Both the position numbers and the translations under genes were made by a program. Under the pieces are notes generated by a model. The model was given only the letters and a program-made list of their open reading frames with translations. It did no database searches and was not told the origin of the DNA. This document shows positions 1 through 6,656 of a stretch of DNA of 6,656 nucleotides, one piece after another. Source of the stretch: Bacteroidia bacterium (GTDB lineage: Bacteria; Bacteroidota; Bacteroidia; Bacteroidales; UBA932); NCBI GenBank assembly GCA_025996715.1, contig BNTQ01000122.1, positions 1 through 6,656 on the forward strand, read 5' to 3'. The first letter of the stretch is position 1. Each line of letters opens with the position of its first letter.

Positions 1-1310
1 CCCAAGTTGTCGCGAAAAGTGGGCACTTTGATGACCTCCGGCTTGCCCTCGCTGTTGGTAACGCGAACAGGTTTGCCTGTGTAGCCGCCATTCCACGTGC
101 GGTAGTACTGCACGTGGTCGCCCTGAGTGCTGTACATACGCGGAAAAATAGTGGTAAACCGCTTGTCGTACACCAACTTTTGCTTGTGGTCAACAATCTC
201 GTAACGCCCATTGAGCGCGGCATACACCGCAGCACCCTGCTCGCCCGAAGGCTGCGGCGCATTAAAGTATTGCCCCGAAAACAAAGGACGGTCGCCGTAT
301 TGGTCGCGGGCAAGGTAGCCCATCAAGGCAAACACATTGTCGGGATTGTTTTGGTCCATCGAAGGGTTGGCCGCCGAGCGAATGAGCACCATAGCATACG
401 AGGCATAGCCCAATATGATGACCGTGGCGCAAAGCAGTATGGTATTGGCAAGCACTTTGCCTTTTATATGGGTGCGATAAATCAAGTAGGCAAGCACAGC
501 AAATAGAATGAAGGCATACACCACCAAGCCTGTGTTGTAGGGCAATCCAAACGAATTGACAAACAACAATTCAAACCACGAGCCTACTGTAAACGTGCCG
601 GGCACAATGCCATAGAGGGTTGCACCCAATATAGCCACCGACACCAATAGAGCATAGAACAAGCCTTTGTAAGTAGTTTTGTATTTTTTGAAATAATAGA
701 TGAACACCATTGCCGGAATAGCCAACAAATTCAACAAGTGCACGCCAATTGACAAACCCATCAAATAGGCAATGAGTATTATCCAACGATTGGCATAGCC
801 TTTGTCGGCTTCGCTTTCCCACTTGAGCATTGCCCAAAACACTACGGCTGTAAACAGCGACGACATAGCATACACTTCGCCCTCGACCGCCGAAAACCAA
901 AAGGAATCTGAAAAAGTATAGACCAACGCGCCCACTGCACCTGCACCCAAAATGGCGATTTGTTGATAGGTGCTGTATTGGGCGTTCTCATTGGCTTTGA
1001 ACATTTTTTGCGCCAAATGGGTGATGCTCCAAAATAGGAACAAAATAGTGAATCCGCTGCACAAAGCAGACATCACATTGACCCACACCGCTGCATTTTC
1101 GGGCGAGGCAAGGATGGTAAAAAACCGTCCTATCATGATGAACAAGGGTGCCCCGGGCGGGTGTCCCACCAACAATTTGTAGGAGCAGGCAATGAACTCG
1201 CCGCAATCCCAAAAACTGGCGCTACTTTCGATGGTGGCAATGTACACCCCACACGCAAATAGCCCAACAATCCATCCAATAATCAGGTTTAATCTCTTGA
1301 AACTCAACAT
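1..1310 (-). CDS. DUF2723 / TMEM260-like (GT117) membrane protein, N-terminal part, cut by the window edge
   Basis: This is an open frame of 436 codons from ATG at 1310 to the window edge with no stop. It is a polytopic inner-membrane protein of the DUF2723 family. The human homologue TMEM260 is a protein O-mannosyltransferase, so a GT-C-type glycosyltransferase role is inferred; donor and acceptor are unknown. Family marks visible: a first membrane helix at about residues 8-26, then an acidic loop motif FWDCGEF (33-39; D35 and E38 are the likely GT-C acidic residues), HPPGAPLF (50-57), SFWFSAVEGEVYAMS (136-150), a helix containing GVHLLNLLAIP (189-199), and the end-of-membrane-domain signature around NPDNVFALMGYLARDQYGDRP (322-342). 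Further helices lie near 82-97, 117-132, 175-186, 217-236, 262-278 and 287-310. Relatives in this phylum usually have about 1000 residues, so more than half, including the soluble C-terminal part, is missing. An in-frame ATG at 1374-1376 would add 22 residues but lies upstream of the likely promoter element, so 1310 is preferred. It is transcribed divergently from kdsD. Confidence 0.92.
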   Translation of the reverse strand, partial: MLSFKRLNLIIGWIVGLFACGVYIATIESSASFWDCGEFIACSYKLLVGHPPGAPLFIMIGRFFTILASPENAAVWVNVMSALCSGFTILFLFWSITHLAQKMFKANENAQYSTYQQIAILGAGAVGALVYTFSDSFWFSAVEGEVYAMSSLFTAVVFWAMLKWESEADKGYANRWIILIAYLMGLSIGVHLLNLLAIPAMVFIYYFKKYKTTYKGLFYALLVSVAILGATLYGIVPGTFTVGSWFELLFVNSFGLPYNTGLVVYAFILFAVLAYLIYRTHIKGKVLANTILLCATVIILGYASYAMVLIRSAANPSMDQNNPDNVFALMGYLARDQYGDRPLFSGQYFNAPQPSGEQGAAVYAALNGRYEIVDHKQKLVYDKRFTTIFPRMYSTQGDHVQYYRTWNGGYTGKPVRVTNSEGKPEVIKVPTFRDNL

Positions 1311-1363
1311 ATTAAGTAATTTAAAATAATGAATTAAAGGACAAAAAATCAATATAAAACTCG

Positions 1364-1371
1364 CGAAGATA
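1364..1371 (-). promoter_or_regulatory. Possible -7 promoter element for the DUF2723 gene
   Basis: The minus strand reads TATCTTCG, one mismatch from the Bacteroidota -7 consensus TAnnTTTG. Transcription would start about 7 bases downstream and give a leader of roughly 45 bases before the ATG at 1310. The expected -33 TTG is poor: only TGTT at about 1390 on the minus strand. The whole 1311-1460 divergent region is AT-rich and has no gene. Confidence 0.4.
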
Positions 1372-1428
1372 CGCATATTTTTTATTTTTAACAGCACTTT
1401 ACCGCTTTTATTTTTGTTTATTTATAGT

Positions 1429-1436
1429 TATCTTTG
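1429..1436 (+). promoter_or_regulatory. -7 promoter element for kdsD
   Basis: TATCTTTG is an exact match to the Bacteroidota -7 consensus TAnnTTTG and lies 24 bases before the kdsD ATG. The start of transcription is expected near 1443, leaving a short leader of about 18 bases. No good -33 TTTG sits at the usual 17-23 base spacing; the TTTG at 1413-1416 is too close. The leader (ttttaactataa) is A/T-rich with no Shine-Dalgarno motif, as is normal in this phylum. Confidence 0.6.
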
Positions 1437-1460
1437 CAAATGATGACATTTTAACTATAA

Positions 1461-2447
1461 ATGATGATTATGGAGAATGAACAAAAACACGATTTTATTA
1501 CGCAAGCCAAAGAGGTTTTTGCTACAGAAATCGCAGAGTTACAACGAGTTGCCAAAGATATTGGCAACGAAATCAACATTGCGGTAGAACTCATTTACAA
1601 AGCCGCCGGCAAGGTGGTCATCACCGGCATTGGCAAAGCGGGGATTGTGGGGCACAAAATAGCGTCTTCGCTGGCTTCAACAGGCACCAACGCCATTTTT
1701 CTCAATGCTGCCGAAGCGCAACACGGCGACTTGGGTATGGTCGAAAAAGGCGATGTGGTCATTGCCATATCCAACAGCGGCACTACGCAAGAAATTTTGA
1801 ACATTTTGCCTGTCCTCAAACGGCTACAATGCTCGCTCATAGCCATTACAGGCAATCTCGAATCGCCGCTGGCGCACCAAGCCAATGTGGTGCTCGACGC
1901 ACACGTTGCCCGCGAGGCTTGCCCGCTGGGCTTGGCGCCCACGTCTTCAACCACCGTAGAGTTGGTGCTGGGCGATGTGCTCACGGTTTGCCTCATCAAC
2001 CGCCGTAATTTTAGAGCCGAAAACTTTGCCTTGTACCACCCGGGAGGTGCTCTGGGACGAAAATTATTGACCCAAGTGAGCAGCATTATGAAAACGCAAC
2101 TACCTGTGGTTCAACAAGATACAACATTCCAAAACATCATTTACGAGGTCAGCAGCAAGCGGATGGGCATTACTTTGGTGCAGTACCAAAACGAGGAAAT
2201 TATGGGTGTAATTACCGATGGCGACATCCGTCGTGCTATTGGAAAATATGGCAAAGACGTGATGCAAATTGTTGCTACCGATTGTATGTCCATCCATTAC
2301 AAATCTATTGAGCCGCAAGAAATGATTAGCGATGCCTTGGAGTTGATGGAGGAGCACAAAATTATGAACTTAGTGGTGCAACAAGCCAATAGCCGCAAGG
2401 CTCTGGGAATTTTGAGCATGCACGATATTATTGAGATGAGAAAATAG
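1461..2447 (+). CDS. kdsD: Arabinose-5-phosphate isomerase (KpsF/GutQ/KdsD family)
   Basis: The cytoplasmic enzyme interconverts D-ribulose 5-phosphate and D-arabinose 5-phosphate, the first step toward Kdo for lipopolysaccharide. At 328 residues it has the full family length. An SIS domain (about 40-180) carries GKVVITGIGKAG (50-61), the phosphosugar loop ISNSGTTQE (103-111), AEAQHGDLGM (84-93), REACPLGLAPT (151-161) and YHPGGALG (192-199). Residues K59, H88, E111, E152 and H193 line up from memory with the active-site positions of E. coli KdsD. Two CBS domains follow, about 208-262 (with GVITDGDIRR) and 272-328 (with GILSMHDII). ATG codons at 1461, 1464 and 1470 could each start the protein; 1461 is taken as the most upstream, and the choice changes only three residues. 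It has its own promoter, diverges from the DUF2723 gene and converges with the HEAT-like gene, so it appears monocistronic. The KpsF/GutQ paralogues cannot be separated by sequence alone, but the general Kdo role is most likely. Confidence 0.95.
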   Translation: MMIMENEQKHDFITQAKEVFATEIAELQRVAKDIGNEINIAVELIYKAAGKVVITGIGKAGIVGHKIASSLASTGTNAIFLNAAEAQHGDLGMVEKGDVVIAISNSGTTQEILNILPVLKRLQCSLIAITGNLESPLAHQANVVLDAHVAREACPLGLAPTSSTTVELVLGDVLTVCLINRRNFRAENFALYHPGGALGRKLLTQVSSIMKTQLPVVQQDTTFQNIIYEVSSKRMGITLVQYQNEEIMGVITDGDIRRAIGKYGKDVMQIVATDCMSIHYKSIEPQEMISDALELMEEHKIMNLVVQQANSRKALGILSMHDIIEMRK

Positions 2448-2502
2448 TTGTGCATTGATAAAAAAAGAATTAATCAAAATTGTGAGAGTCTTTATTTAAT
2501 TT
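2448..2502. other. Convergent intergenic gap between kdsD and the HEAT-like gene
   Basis: This 55-base AT-rich gap separates two converging genes and should end both transcripts. Only a weak 5-base inverted repeat (TTGAT at 2455-2459, ATCAA at 2473-2477) is visible, with no GC-rich hairpin and T-run, so I cannot call an intrinsic terminator. Confidence 0.5.
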
Positions 2503-3411
2503 TCATCTAAATGTTGTTTTCAAAATCGTATATTCGTTATTTTTTGCAAACCAAGTTCTTACTTTTTGAAGTGCCTGCTCCACATTGCCTGCAATATCGC
2601 CGGAGGGGTCTATGGCAACCGGAAAATCAGCAATGGCGGGGGCTATCAACGGGATAATGAGATAAGCACAATTTATTTTTTCCGACATATCCGGATTTTG
2701 ACTTGCGCATAATTTTTTATCATCGGCGAGCAAATTCACGCAAAAATCTATCGCCGCTTTTTGCCGCATATACACCAAATCGGGCAACACATAACTCACC
2801 AAATCGCTGTTCACAGGTAACTTTTCGACCTTGCGCATACAATAGGCAATCTGCGCAGAGTCGCCCATTCGGGATAGTGCCAACGCAATGTACCACTTGT
2901 TTCTTTGCGGCAGATTGGCTTTGAGCAATACGCTGTGCAATGCATCTTTTCCGGTATCAATATATCCGGCAAGCAACACCAATTCTTTGTAGTGCGGCAT
3001 TGTGGTATAGGAAATCTTATGATTGATGATGGCTCTACATTTATCATCAAAATCTTGTGCCGAAAATTCTTGCAAATGCCGCAAAACCTGTCCTACAATA
3101 CCTCCGTCAGCATCACCAATGGCTCGTAGCAAATGCGTTACAGCCATCGTTCTGCTTTGATGCGCACTTTGCAAGCCTTTTTTGTAAGTGAGATAATAGG
3201 CTTTTTGCCTGATAGATACTACGCTATCGGTGTAATAGGCAGCCAATTGTTCTGTCAATTGTTCCACAGAATAAGTGAGTATCTGTTGCTCTTGCTTGTA
3301 GTTCAACTGCCCCGAACGCAAAGCAGAAAAATACGCGCTGACCTCACTCGCAGAAAGCCCCGCCTGCACCAGCGGCAACATCCCAATCATCAAACATATT
3401 ATTTTTTTCAT
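2503..3411 (-). CDS. Secreted alpha-helical HEAT-like repeat protein of unknown function
   Basis: This 302-residue protein has a likely Sec signal peptide: MKK, a hydrophobic stretch at 4-17, and cleavage near residue 17 or 21 (LVQAG or GLSAS). There is no lipobox; C6 lies inside the hydrophobic core, so it is probably periplasmic rather than a lipoprotein. The mature part looks all-helical with paired amphipathic helices resembling HEAT/ARM units, for example around 61-80, 86-116, 139-165, 168-197 and 203-229; NKWYIALALSRMGD (171-184) is the clearest HEAT-like helix. C190, C224, C235 and C248 could form disulfides, but this is speculative. I recognise no catalytic motif. A scaffold or protein-binding role is only inferred from the fold. 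The ATG at 3411 is chosen because the signal peptide starts there. The gene lies 81 bases downstream of the beta-barrel gene on the same strand, but the gap holds a good promoter, so it can be expressed independently. Confidence 0.82.
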   Translation of the reverse strand: MKKIICLMIGMLPLVQAGLSASEVSAYFSALRSGQLNYKQEQQILTYSVEQLTEQLAAYYTDSVVSIRQKAYYLTYKKGLQSAHQSRTMAVTHLLRAIGDADGGIVGQVLRHLQEFSAQDFDDKCRAIINHKISYTTMPHYKELVLLAGYIDTGKDALHSVLLKANLPQRNKWYIALALSRMGDSAQIAYCMRKVEKLPVNSDLVSYVLPDLVYMRQKAAIDFCVNLLADDKKLCASQNPDMSEKINCAYLIIPLIAPAIADFPVAIDPSGDIAGNVEQALQKVRTWFAKNNEYTILKTTFR

Positions 3412-3421
3412 ACAAATTTAA

Positions 3422-3441
3422 GTTTCAGGTTTCAGGTTTCA
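3422..3441 (-). repeat. Short tandem repeat, GTTTCAG units (GAAACCT on the gene strand)
   Basis: The plus strand reads gtttcag, gtttcag, gtttcaa: two perfect 7-base units and a third with its last base changed. On the minus strand it lies between the predicted transcription start of the HEAT-like gene and its ATG at 3411, so it would be part of that mRNA leader. The unit is 7 bases, but the repeat is outside the coding frame, so changes in copy number would alter leader length rather than reading frame. Confidence 0.7.
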
Positions 3442-3453
3442 AATTATTTATTG

Positions 3454-3483
3454 CAAATATACACAATATCTTGATACCCCAAT
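3454..3483 (-). promoter_or_regulatory. Bacteroidota-type promoter for the HEAT-like gene
   Basis: The minus strand shows ATTG at 3480-3483 as a -33 element and TATATTTG at 3454-3461 as an exact TAnnTTTG -7 element, separated by 18 bases, within the usual range. This is the best-formed promoter in the window. Transcription would start near 3447 and give a leader of about 36 bases containing the GAAACCT repeats. The spacer holds a small palindrome, TATC-AA-GATA (3467-3476), which could be a regulator site but is short enough to be chance. Confidence 0.6.
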
Positions 3484-3492
3484 TATTCATTA

Positions 3493-5235
3493 TTAAAAAT
3501 TTCCTTCCATCACCACTTTTTTGTTTTTTCTGTCGAGCGATACGCCGAATGAATAACTATATGCGAGTTGGGCAGAGTATTGCTGCGTTTTTCGATTTTG
3601 TCCGTTGTTGAGAATTGCGGCTATACTCAAATTAAAATTATGTTTTTTGTACAAGGTATATCCACTCGTGAGACGCAAATTGACTATTTTTGCCGTAGTT
3701 TGTTCGTTATTGAATATATGGCTATAGGTGGCAATCAGTCCTGCTCGCAGAACTTCCACAAAAGTTTTTTGCACCGACAAATTGCCACTCACTGTTCCTG
3801 TGTATGAGGCAGGCAATTGGTTGTGATTGTAGTTGACGGACGACGAAATGTTCCACTTTGACGGAACGTGTGCCCACTGCCACGTCAGCGCACCATTGTA
3901 AATTTTGTTGCCTTGATAGGCAGAATACTCTTGTTTTTCGGAGGCTTGCTGATACATAAAACTTGCGGATAGGCTTTGGCGTTGTTGTTCGGTATTTTGC
4001 AACAGATAGGAAGCATTAGCCGATGTGGTCAAGTTGAGTTGTGTGTATTCTAATGTGTCGAGATTTTGAAATTCATTGGTTTGCGTAATTTGGTCATAAA
4101 TATCGCTGATGTGCACATACGATTGAACGTTGGAAAAACTTGCTCCTACGTTCCATTTTTTACCAATGGGCGCAGAGATATTGGTCGCGTAAATCATTCG
4201 CGAAGTGGTGTTGTTCTTTTGTTTTTCCAAATTGTCGTGTTGATAACCGCCATCAAGAGATAGATTGATGGTTTTGATGGCGGTAGAAAAATTAGCCGTG
4301 ATGTTTTCAAAATCACTCAGCATATAGTAAGAGCCTAAGGTAGTGTAATTGGGCGCAACACGCTCGTAAGTTGCACCGATATTTCCAAAGGACGAAGCAT
4401 GTGTAAGGTTGCTGCGTATGGCGTGATACACAGCAACATCGCCATTATTGTTGAACAACGCAGACGCAAAATTATTGTTGTCGCTACGCAAAATGTTGCG
4501 ATTGACGGCACTCATTCCGTATTCGGTGTTGAGAGAAAGTTGGTCTGTTATTTTGAGGTTCAAACACGCGCTGCCCGAAAGATTATCTTGCGGCAACACC
4601 GCCACGCTGTCCGGATTGTAAAAATGCACCGACCCTGCTACGTCTTTGGCTTTGAACAGATTGAGGCTGACCCCAAAACGCTCGCCTGTATATTCGCCTT
4701 TGAAACCTCCGCCCATACGTTTGTACACCGGCATAGTGCCGCCGCCTTGTTCCGGCACGGCTTCTTTTAATTGCCCATAAATGGCAGTGAATTTGAATTT
4801 TCCGGGCGTCAGTTCCACGCCGCCGCCAAAAATTTCGTGTCCGGTGAGTGTGTAGGGCGAAAATTGCAAAGAGGTATATCCTGCGTGCAACTTCACCCAT
4901 TTGTAGGATGGTGATAGTGAAAAGCGGTTGAACGGCAACGAATAGCCGCTGCTGAATTGCTGATTGCTGTAAGCAATTGACAACGGTACATTGACCACAC
5001 CCAAAAAATTAAAGTTGAGATTGCCCGACAAAAAATAGGAATATGGACTTCGCACATTGCCGTCGGTGAAATTCGCTATTTGATTGAATGCCGTCCCGCC
5101 ATTAGCAATCACCCAAGGTGCTTTGATAACCGCTTCCACATCTTGAGCCAACAAAACGGATGTTGCACCGTGAATAATCATAGTGAAAACGACCGCACAG
5201 AGTCGCAAAAATCCGATAGAAAAAAAGCGATTCAA
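3493..5235 (-). CDS. Predicted outer-membrane beta-barrel protein of unknown function, apparent TTG start
   Basis: This 580-residue protein starts with a signal peptide (MNRFF, hydrophobic core about 7-29, likely cleavage near SVLLA-QD at 30/31). The mature part consists of repeated alternating polar/hydrophobic, aromatic-rich strands joined by Asn/Ser/Gly-rich loops, for example YKWVKLHAGYTSLQFSPY (about 111-128), GGGVELTPGKFKFTAIYG and LAYSYSFGVSL. It ends in Phe, as many BAM-assembled barrels do. No TonB box or plug domain is seen, so it is not a SusC-type transporter. An in-frame TGA lies 6 bases upstream of the TTG at 5235, and the next in-frame ATG (residue 19) would remove the charged start of the signal peptide, so TTG is the best start. 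A 5-base tandem duplication appears to have displaced an original ATG. It lies 19 bases after the FN3 gene with no promoter between, suggesting one transcript and joint action at the cell surface. The barrel call is by pattern; the transported or displayed partner is unknown. Confidence 0.85.
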   Translation of the reverse strand: MNRFFSIGFLRLCAVVFTMIIHGATSVLLAQDVEAVIKAPWVIANGGTAFNQIANFTDGNVRSPYSYFLSGNLNFNFLGVVNVPLSIAYSNQQFSSGYSLPFNRFSLSPSYKWVKLHAGYTSLQFSPYTLTGHEIFGGGVELTPGKFKFTAIYGQLKEAVPEQGGGTMPVYKRMGGGFKGEYTGERFGVSLNLFKAKDVAGSVHFYNPDSVAVLPQDNLSGSACLNLKITDQLSLNTEYGMSAVNRNILRSDNNNFASALFNNNGDVAVYHAIRSNLTHASSFGNIGATYERVAPNYTTLGSYYMLSDFENITANFSTAIKTINLSLDGGYQHDNLEKQKNNTTSRMIYATNISAPIGKKWNVGASFSNVQSYVHISDIYDQITQTNEFQNLDTLEYTQLNLTTSANASYLLQNTEQQRQSLSASFMYQQASEKQEYSAYQGNKIYNGALTWQWAHVPSKWNISSSVNYNHNQLPASYTGTVSGNLSVQKTFVEVLRAGLIATYSHIFNNEQTTAKIVNLRLTSGYTLYKKHNFNLSIAAILNNGQNRKTQQYSAQLAYSYSFGVSLDRKNKKVVMEGNF

Positions 5236-5239
5236 TTCA
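5230..5239 (-). repeat. 5-base tandem duplication (TGAAT x2) across the beta-barrel gene start
   Basis: The minus strand reads A-TGAAT-TGAAT-CGC. Removing one copy gives ATG-AAT-CGC, which encodes the same Met-Asn-Arg start of the signal peptide. With both copies present the ATG reads ATG-AAT-TGA, a two-codon mini-ORF, and the gene frame begins at TTG, whose last two bases are the first two of that TGA. Confidence 0.75.
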
Positions 5240-5254
5240 TTTCAAAATGGTTTT

Positions 5255-6656
5255 TTATTTCATCATAATTTTATCACTCAACGCCGATGTAGTCTCGTCG
5301 GCATAAACGGCTTTTATTCGGTAAGCGTATGATTTTTCGGATGCAATATCATCATCGATGAACGAGCCGCTCGCGGAATTACCCAGCAACCGTAAGGGCT
5401 CATCGTCCACGCTGCGATATATCAACACGCGCTTTACCGCTTTGTCGGCGGTAATTGTCCACCTGAGGCGTGCCTTGTCTTCGAGCCGCTGTACTTTTAG
5501 TAAAATTTTTTCTGCACTACTCGACGCCGCTGTGCCTTGCATAGGTTTTGAGGGAGCCGAAAACAATCCGCTTTGGTCTTCGGCAGCAATGCGATAACGG
5601 TAGGTTTTGCCCGATTGTACCGCCTTGTCGGTATAGAAAGAATGCGCATCGTTGCTGCGGGCAACAACAGCCAGCGGTAGGTAGGCAGTATCGTCCGGCG
5701 TTTGCCTATACACGTGATGCCGCGCCACATCGCTGCTTGTGCTGTTCACCCACGTTACGGTCAGCATTTTTTCTTGCTCAATCCCTTTGATGACGGGGCT
5801 TACAGGCGGAATCAAATCAGGTTTATCCAAGGTCAATAATTGCGAAAACGCGGACTGATTTTGCCGCAGGTCAATGGCACGTACCTTGTAGTATGCCTTT
5901 GCATCCAAGGTTTTGATGTTCACCGAATCCGCAAAAAAACTGTCTTTGATAACAGCAGGATGCGCCAGCATAAACTCAAAATCGGGACGGTTGGCTTTGT
6001 ACACGCGGTATCCGTCAATATCTTTTTCTGTGTTGTGCGCCCAACTGATAAGCACATGCCCTGTGCTGTCTATGTTTCCTGTTAATTTTGTCGGCGGAGC
6101 AGGCGGCGTGCTATCCAACAATTCGGCATAGGTTACCAAAGGCGAAATCGCTTCTTTTGTGTTGTCAAACACCGACACCGTGTAGTAATTGGTCAGTTCC
6201 GGTTTTAGGTCCGTGAAACTTCGCGCAGTAGAATTTTTTATCTGATGTATCATTTCCTTAGTGCCATCGGGCTTTGACGAACGGTATATTTTGAAACCGG
6301 TGATGTATTCGTTTCTATTTTCGGGATAAAGCCACTGCAACTCAACCTTGCTATTATCTATCACGGTGTTGCCTGTTATGATGGGAGCAGTTGTTATAGG
6401 AATACGTCCTTTGCCCACAACGGTATCGCTCGGCGGTCCCGTTTCGCCAAAAGCATTGACTCCTCTCACACGGTAATAATATACCGCATTGTTGTTTTCG
6501 AGTGTATCTGTTTTGTAGGCTCTTTGCGGCGTGATGCCTTCGTCGGCAAGTTGCACGGCAGCATTGTCGCTCAGCGGCACAAAGCGTTTGCTGTCGGTAG
6601 ATTTTTCTACAATGTAACTATTGTAAATGTGGTTCAAGTACAGTATGTCCCACGAC
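5255..6656 (-). CDS. Multi-domain fibronectin type III protein, C-terminal part, cut by the window edge
   Basis: The frame stays open to the window edge, so the gene is 5'-truncated here; the TTG at 6637 is an internal codon, not a start. The 466 visible residues form about five fibronectin type III-like modules: 1-82 (partial), 88-175, 183-276, 284-372 and 380-466. Each has the beta-sandwich signature of a GY/F-x-VY strand (GFKIYRS, GYRVYKA, RVLIYRS) followed by a YxYRVxA strand (YYYRVRGVNAFGETG, YYKVRAID, YRYRIAAEDQSG, YAYRIKAV), with Pro-rich linkers such as STPPAPP and LIPPVSP. It is probably a large exported surface or periplasmic protein, although the signal peptide is outside the window. 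The C-terminus finishes with the last FN3 strand and MMK; I see no type IX secretion C-terminal domain, no sortase signal and no membrane anchor. Function could be adhesion, scaffolding or binding of a surface polymer. The beta-barrel gene follows after 19 bases, probably in the same operon. Confidence 0.88.
   Translation of the reverse strand, partial: SWDILYLNHIYNSYIVEKSTDSKRFVPLSDNAAVQLADEGITPQRAYKTDTLENNNAVYYYRVRGVNAFGETGPPSDTVVGKGRIPITTAPIITGNTVIDNSKVELQWLYPENRNEYITGFKIYRSSKPDGTKEMIHQIKNSTARSFTDLKPELTNYYTVSVFDNTKEAISPLVTYAELLDSTPPAPPTKLTGNIDSTGHVLISWAHNTEKDIDGYRVYKANRPDFEFMLAHPAVIKDSFFADSVNIKTLDAKAYYKVRAIDLRQNQSAFSQLLTLDKPDLIPPVSPVIKGIEQEKMLTVTWVNSTSSDVARHHVYRQTPDDTAYLPLAVVARSNDAHSFYTDKAVQSGKTYRYRIAAEDQSGLFSAPSKPMQGTAASSSAEKILLKVQRLEDKARLRWTITADKAVKRVLIYRSVDDEPLRLLGNSASGSFIDDDIASEKSYAYRIKAVYADETTSALSDKIMMK

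Noticed and set aside
114..506. Plus-strand ORF of 130 codons
   Set aside because: It lies antisense within the DUF2723 frame, which shows clear family motifs; no coding signature of its own.
1311..1376. 22-residue N-terminal extension of the DUF2723 protein from ATG at 1374-1376
   Set aside because: The ATG lies upstream of the likely -7 element, and the family normally starts just before the first membrane helix, which fits the ATG at 1310.
1595..2086. Minus-strand ORF of 163 codons opposite kdsD
   Set aside because: It is the antisense shadow of the GC-richer SIS domain; Pro/Arg/Ser-rich with no recognisable domain.
2455..2477. Inverted repeat TTGAT/ATCAA as a terminator
   Set aside because: Only a 5-base AT-rich stem with a 13-base loop; too weak to call.
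4399..4770. Plus-strand ORF of 123 codons
   Set aside because: It is antisense to the beta-barrel gene, with no promoter, signal or domain.
6635..6637. TTG as the start of the FN3 gene
   Set aside because: The frame continues upstream to the window edge with FN3-like sequence (WDILYL), and there is no signal peptide after this codon.

Overview
The window looks like chromosomal DNA from a member of the Bacteroidota. Four things point there: a large DUF2723/GT117-type membrane protein, typical of that phylum; a Kdo-pathway enzyme, implying a Gram-negative outer membrane; promoter elements of the Bacteroidota form TAnnTTTG ahead of genes; and no Shine-Dalgarno motifs ahead of the starts. I cannot place it more narrowly than phylum.

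Layout. Positions 1-1310 (minus) hold the N-terminal 436 residues of a DUF2723/TMEM260-like multipass membrane protein that runs off the left edge. A 150-base AT-rich divergent promoter region separates it from kdsD (1461-2447, plus), an arabinose-5-phosphate isomerase with an SIS domain and two CBS domains. kdsD converges on a minus-strand block: a secreted alpha-helical, HEAT-like protein of unknown function (2503-3411), a predicted outer-membrane beta-barrel of unknown function (3493-5235), and the C-terminal 466 residues of a multi-domain fibronectin type III protein (5255-6656) that runs off the right edge. No stretch over 300 bases lacks a gene. I see no RNA genes, mobile elements or CRISPR arrays.

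How the genes fit together. kdsD makes the precursor for Kdo, the inner-core sugar of lipopolysaccharide, and its divergent neighbour is probably a GT-C-type glycosyltransferase, so the left half is about building the envelope. On the right, the FN3 gene and the beta-barrel gene are 19 bases apart on one strand and are probably co-transcribed, which suggests a surface module of an FN3 protein and an outer-membrane partner. The HEAT-like gene follows after 81 bases but has a good promoter of its own.

Most notable: the beta-barrel gene appears to start at TTG, and this is exactly what a 5-base tandem duplication (TGAAT twice) would do to an original ATG-AAT-CGC start. The duplication also leaves a two-codon mini-ORF whose stop overlaps the TTG. 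Next in interest are the uncharacterised FN3/beta-barrel pair and a GTTTCAG tandem repeat in the presumed leader of the HEAT-like gene. I found no clearly new multi-gene system; the FN3/beta-barrel pair is the best candidate for undescribed biology.
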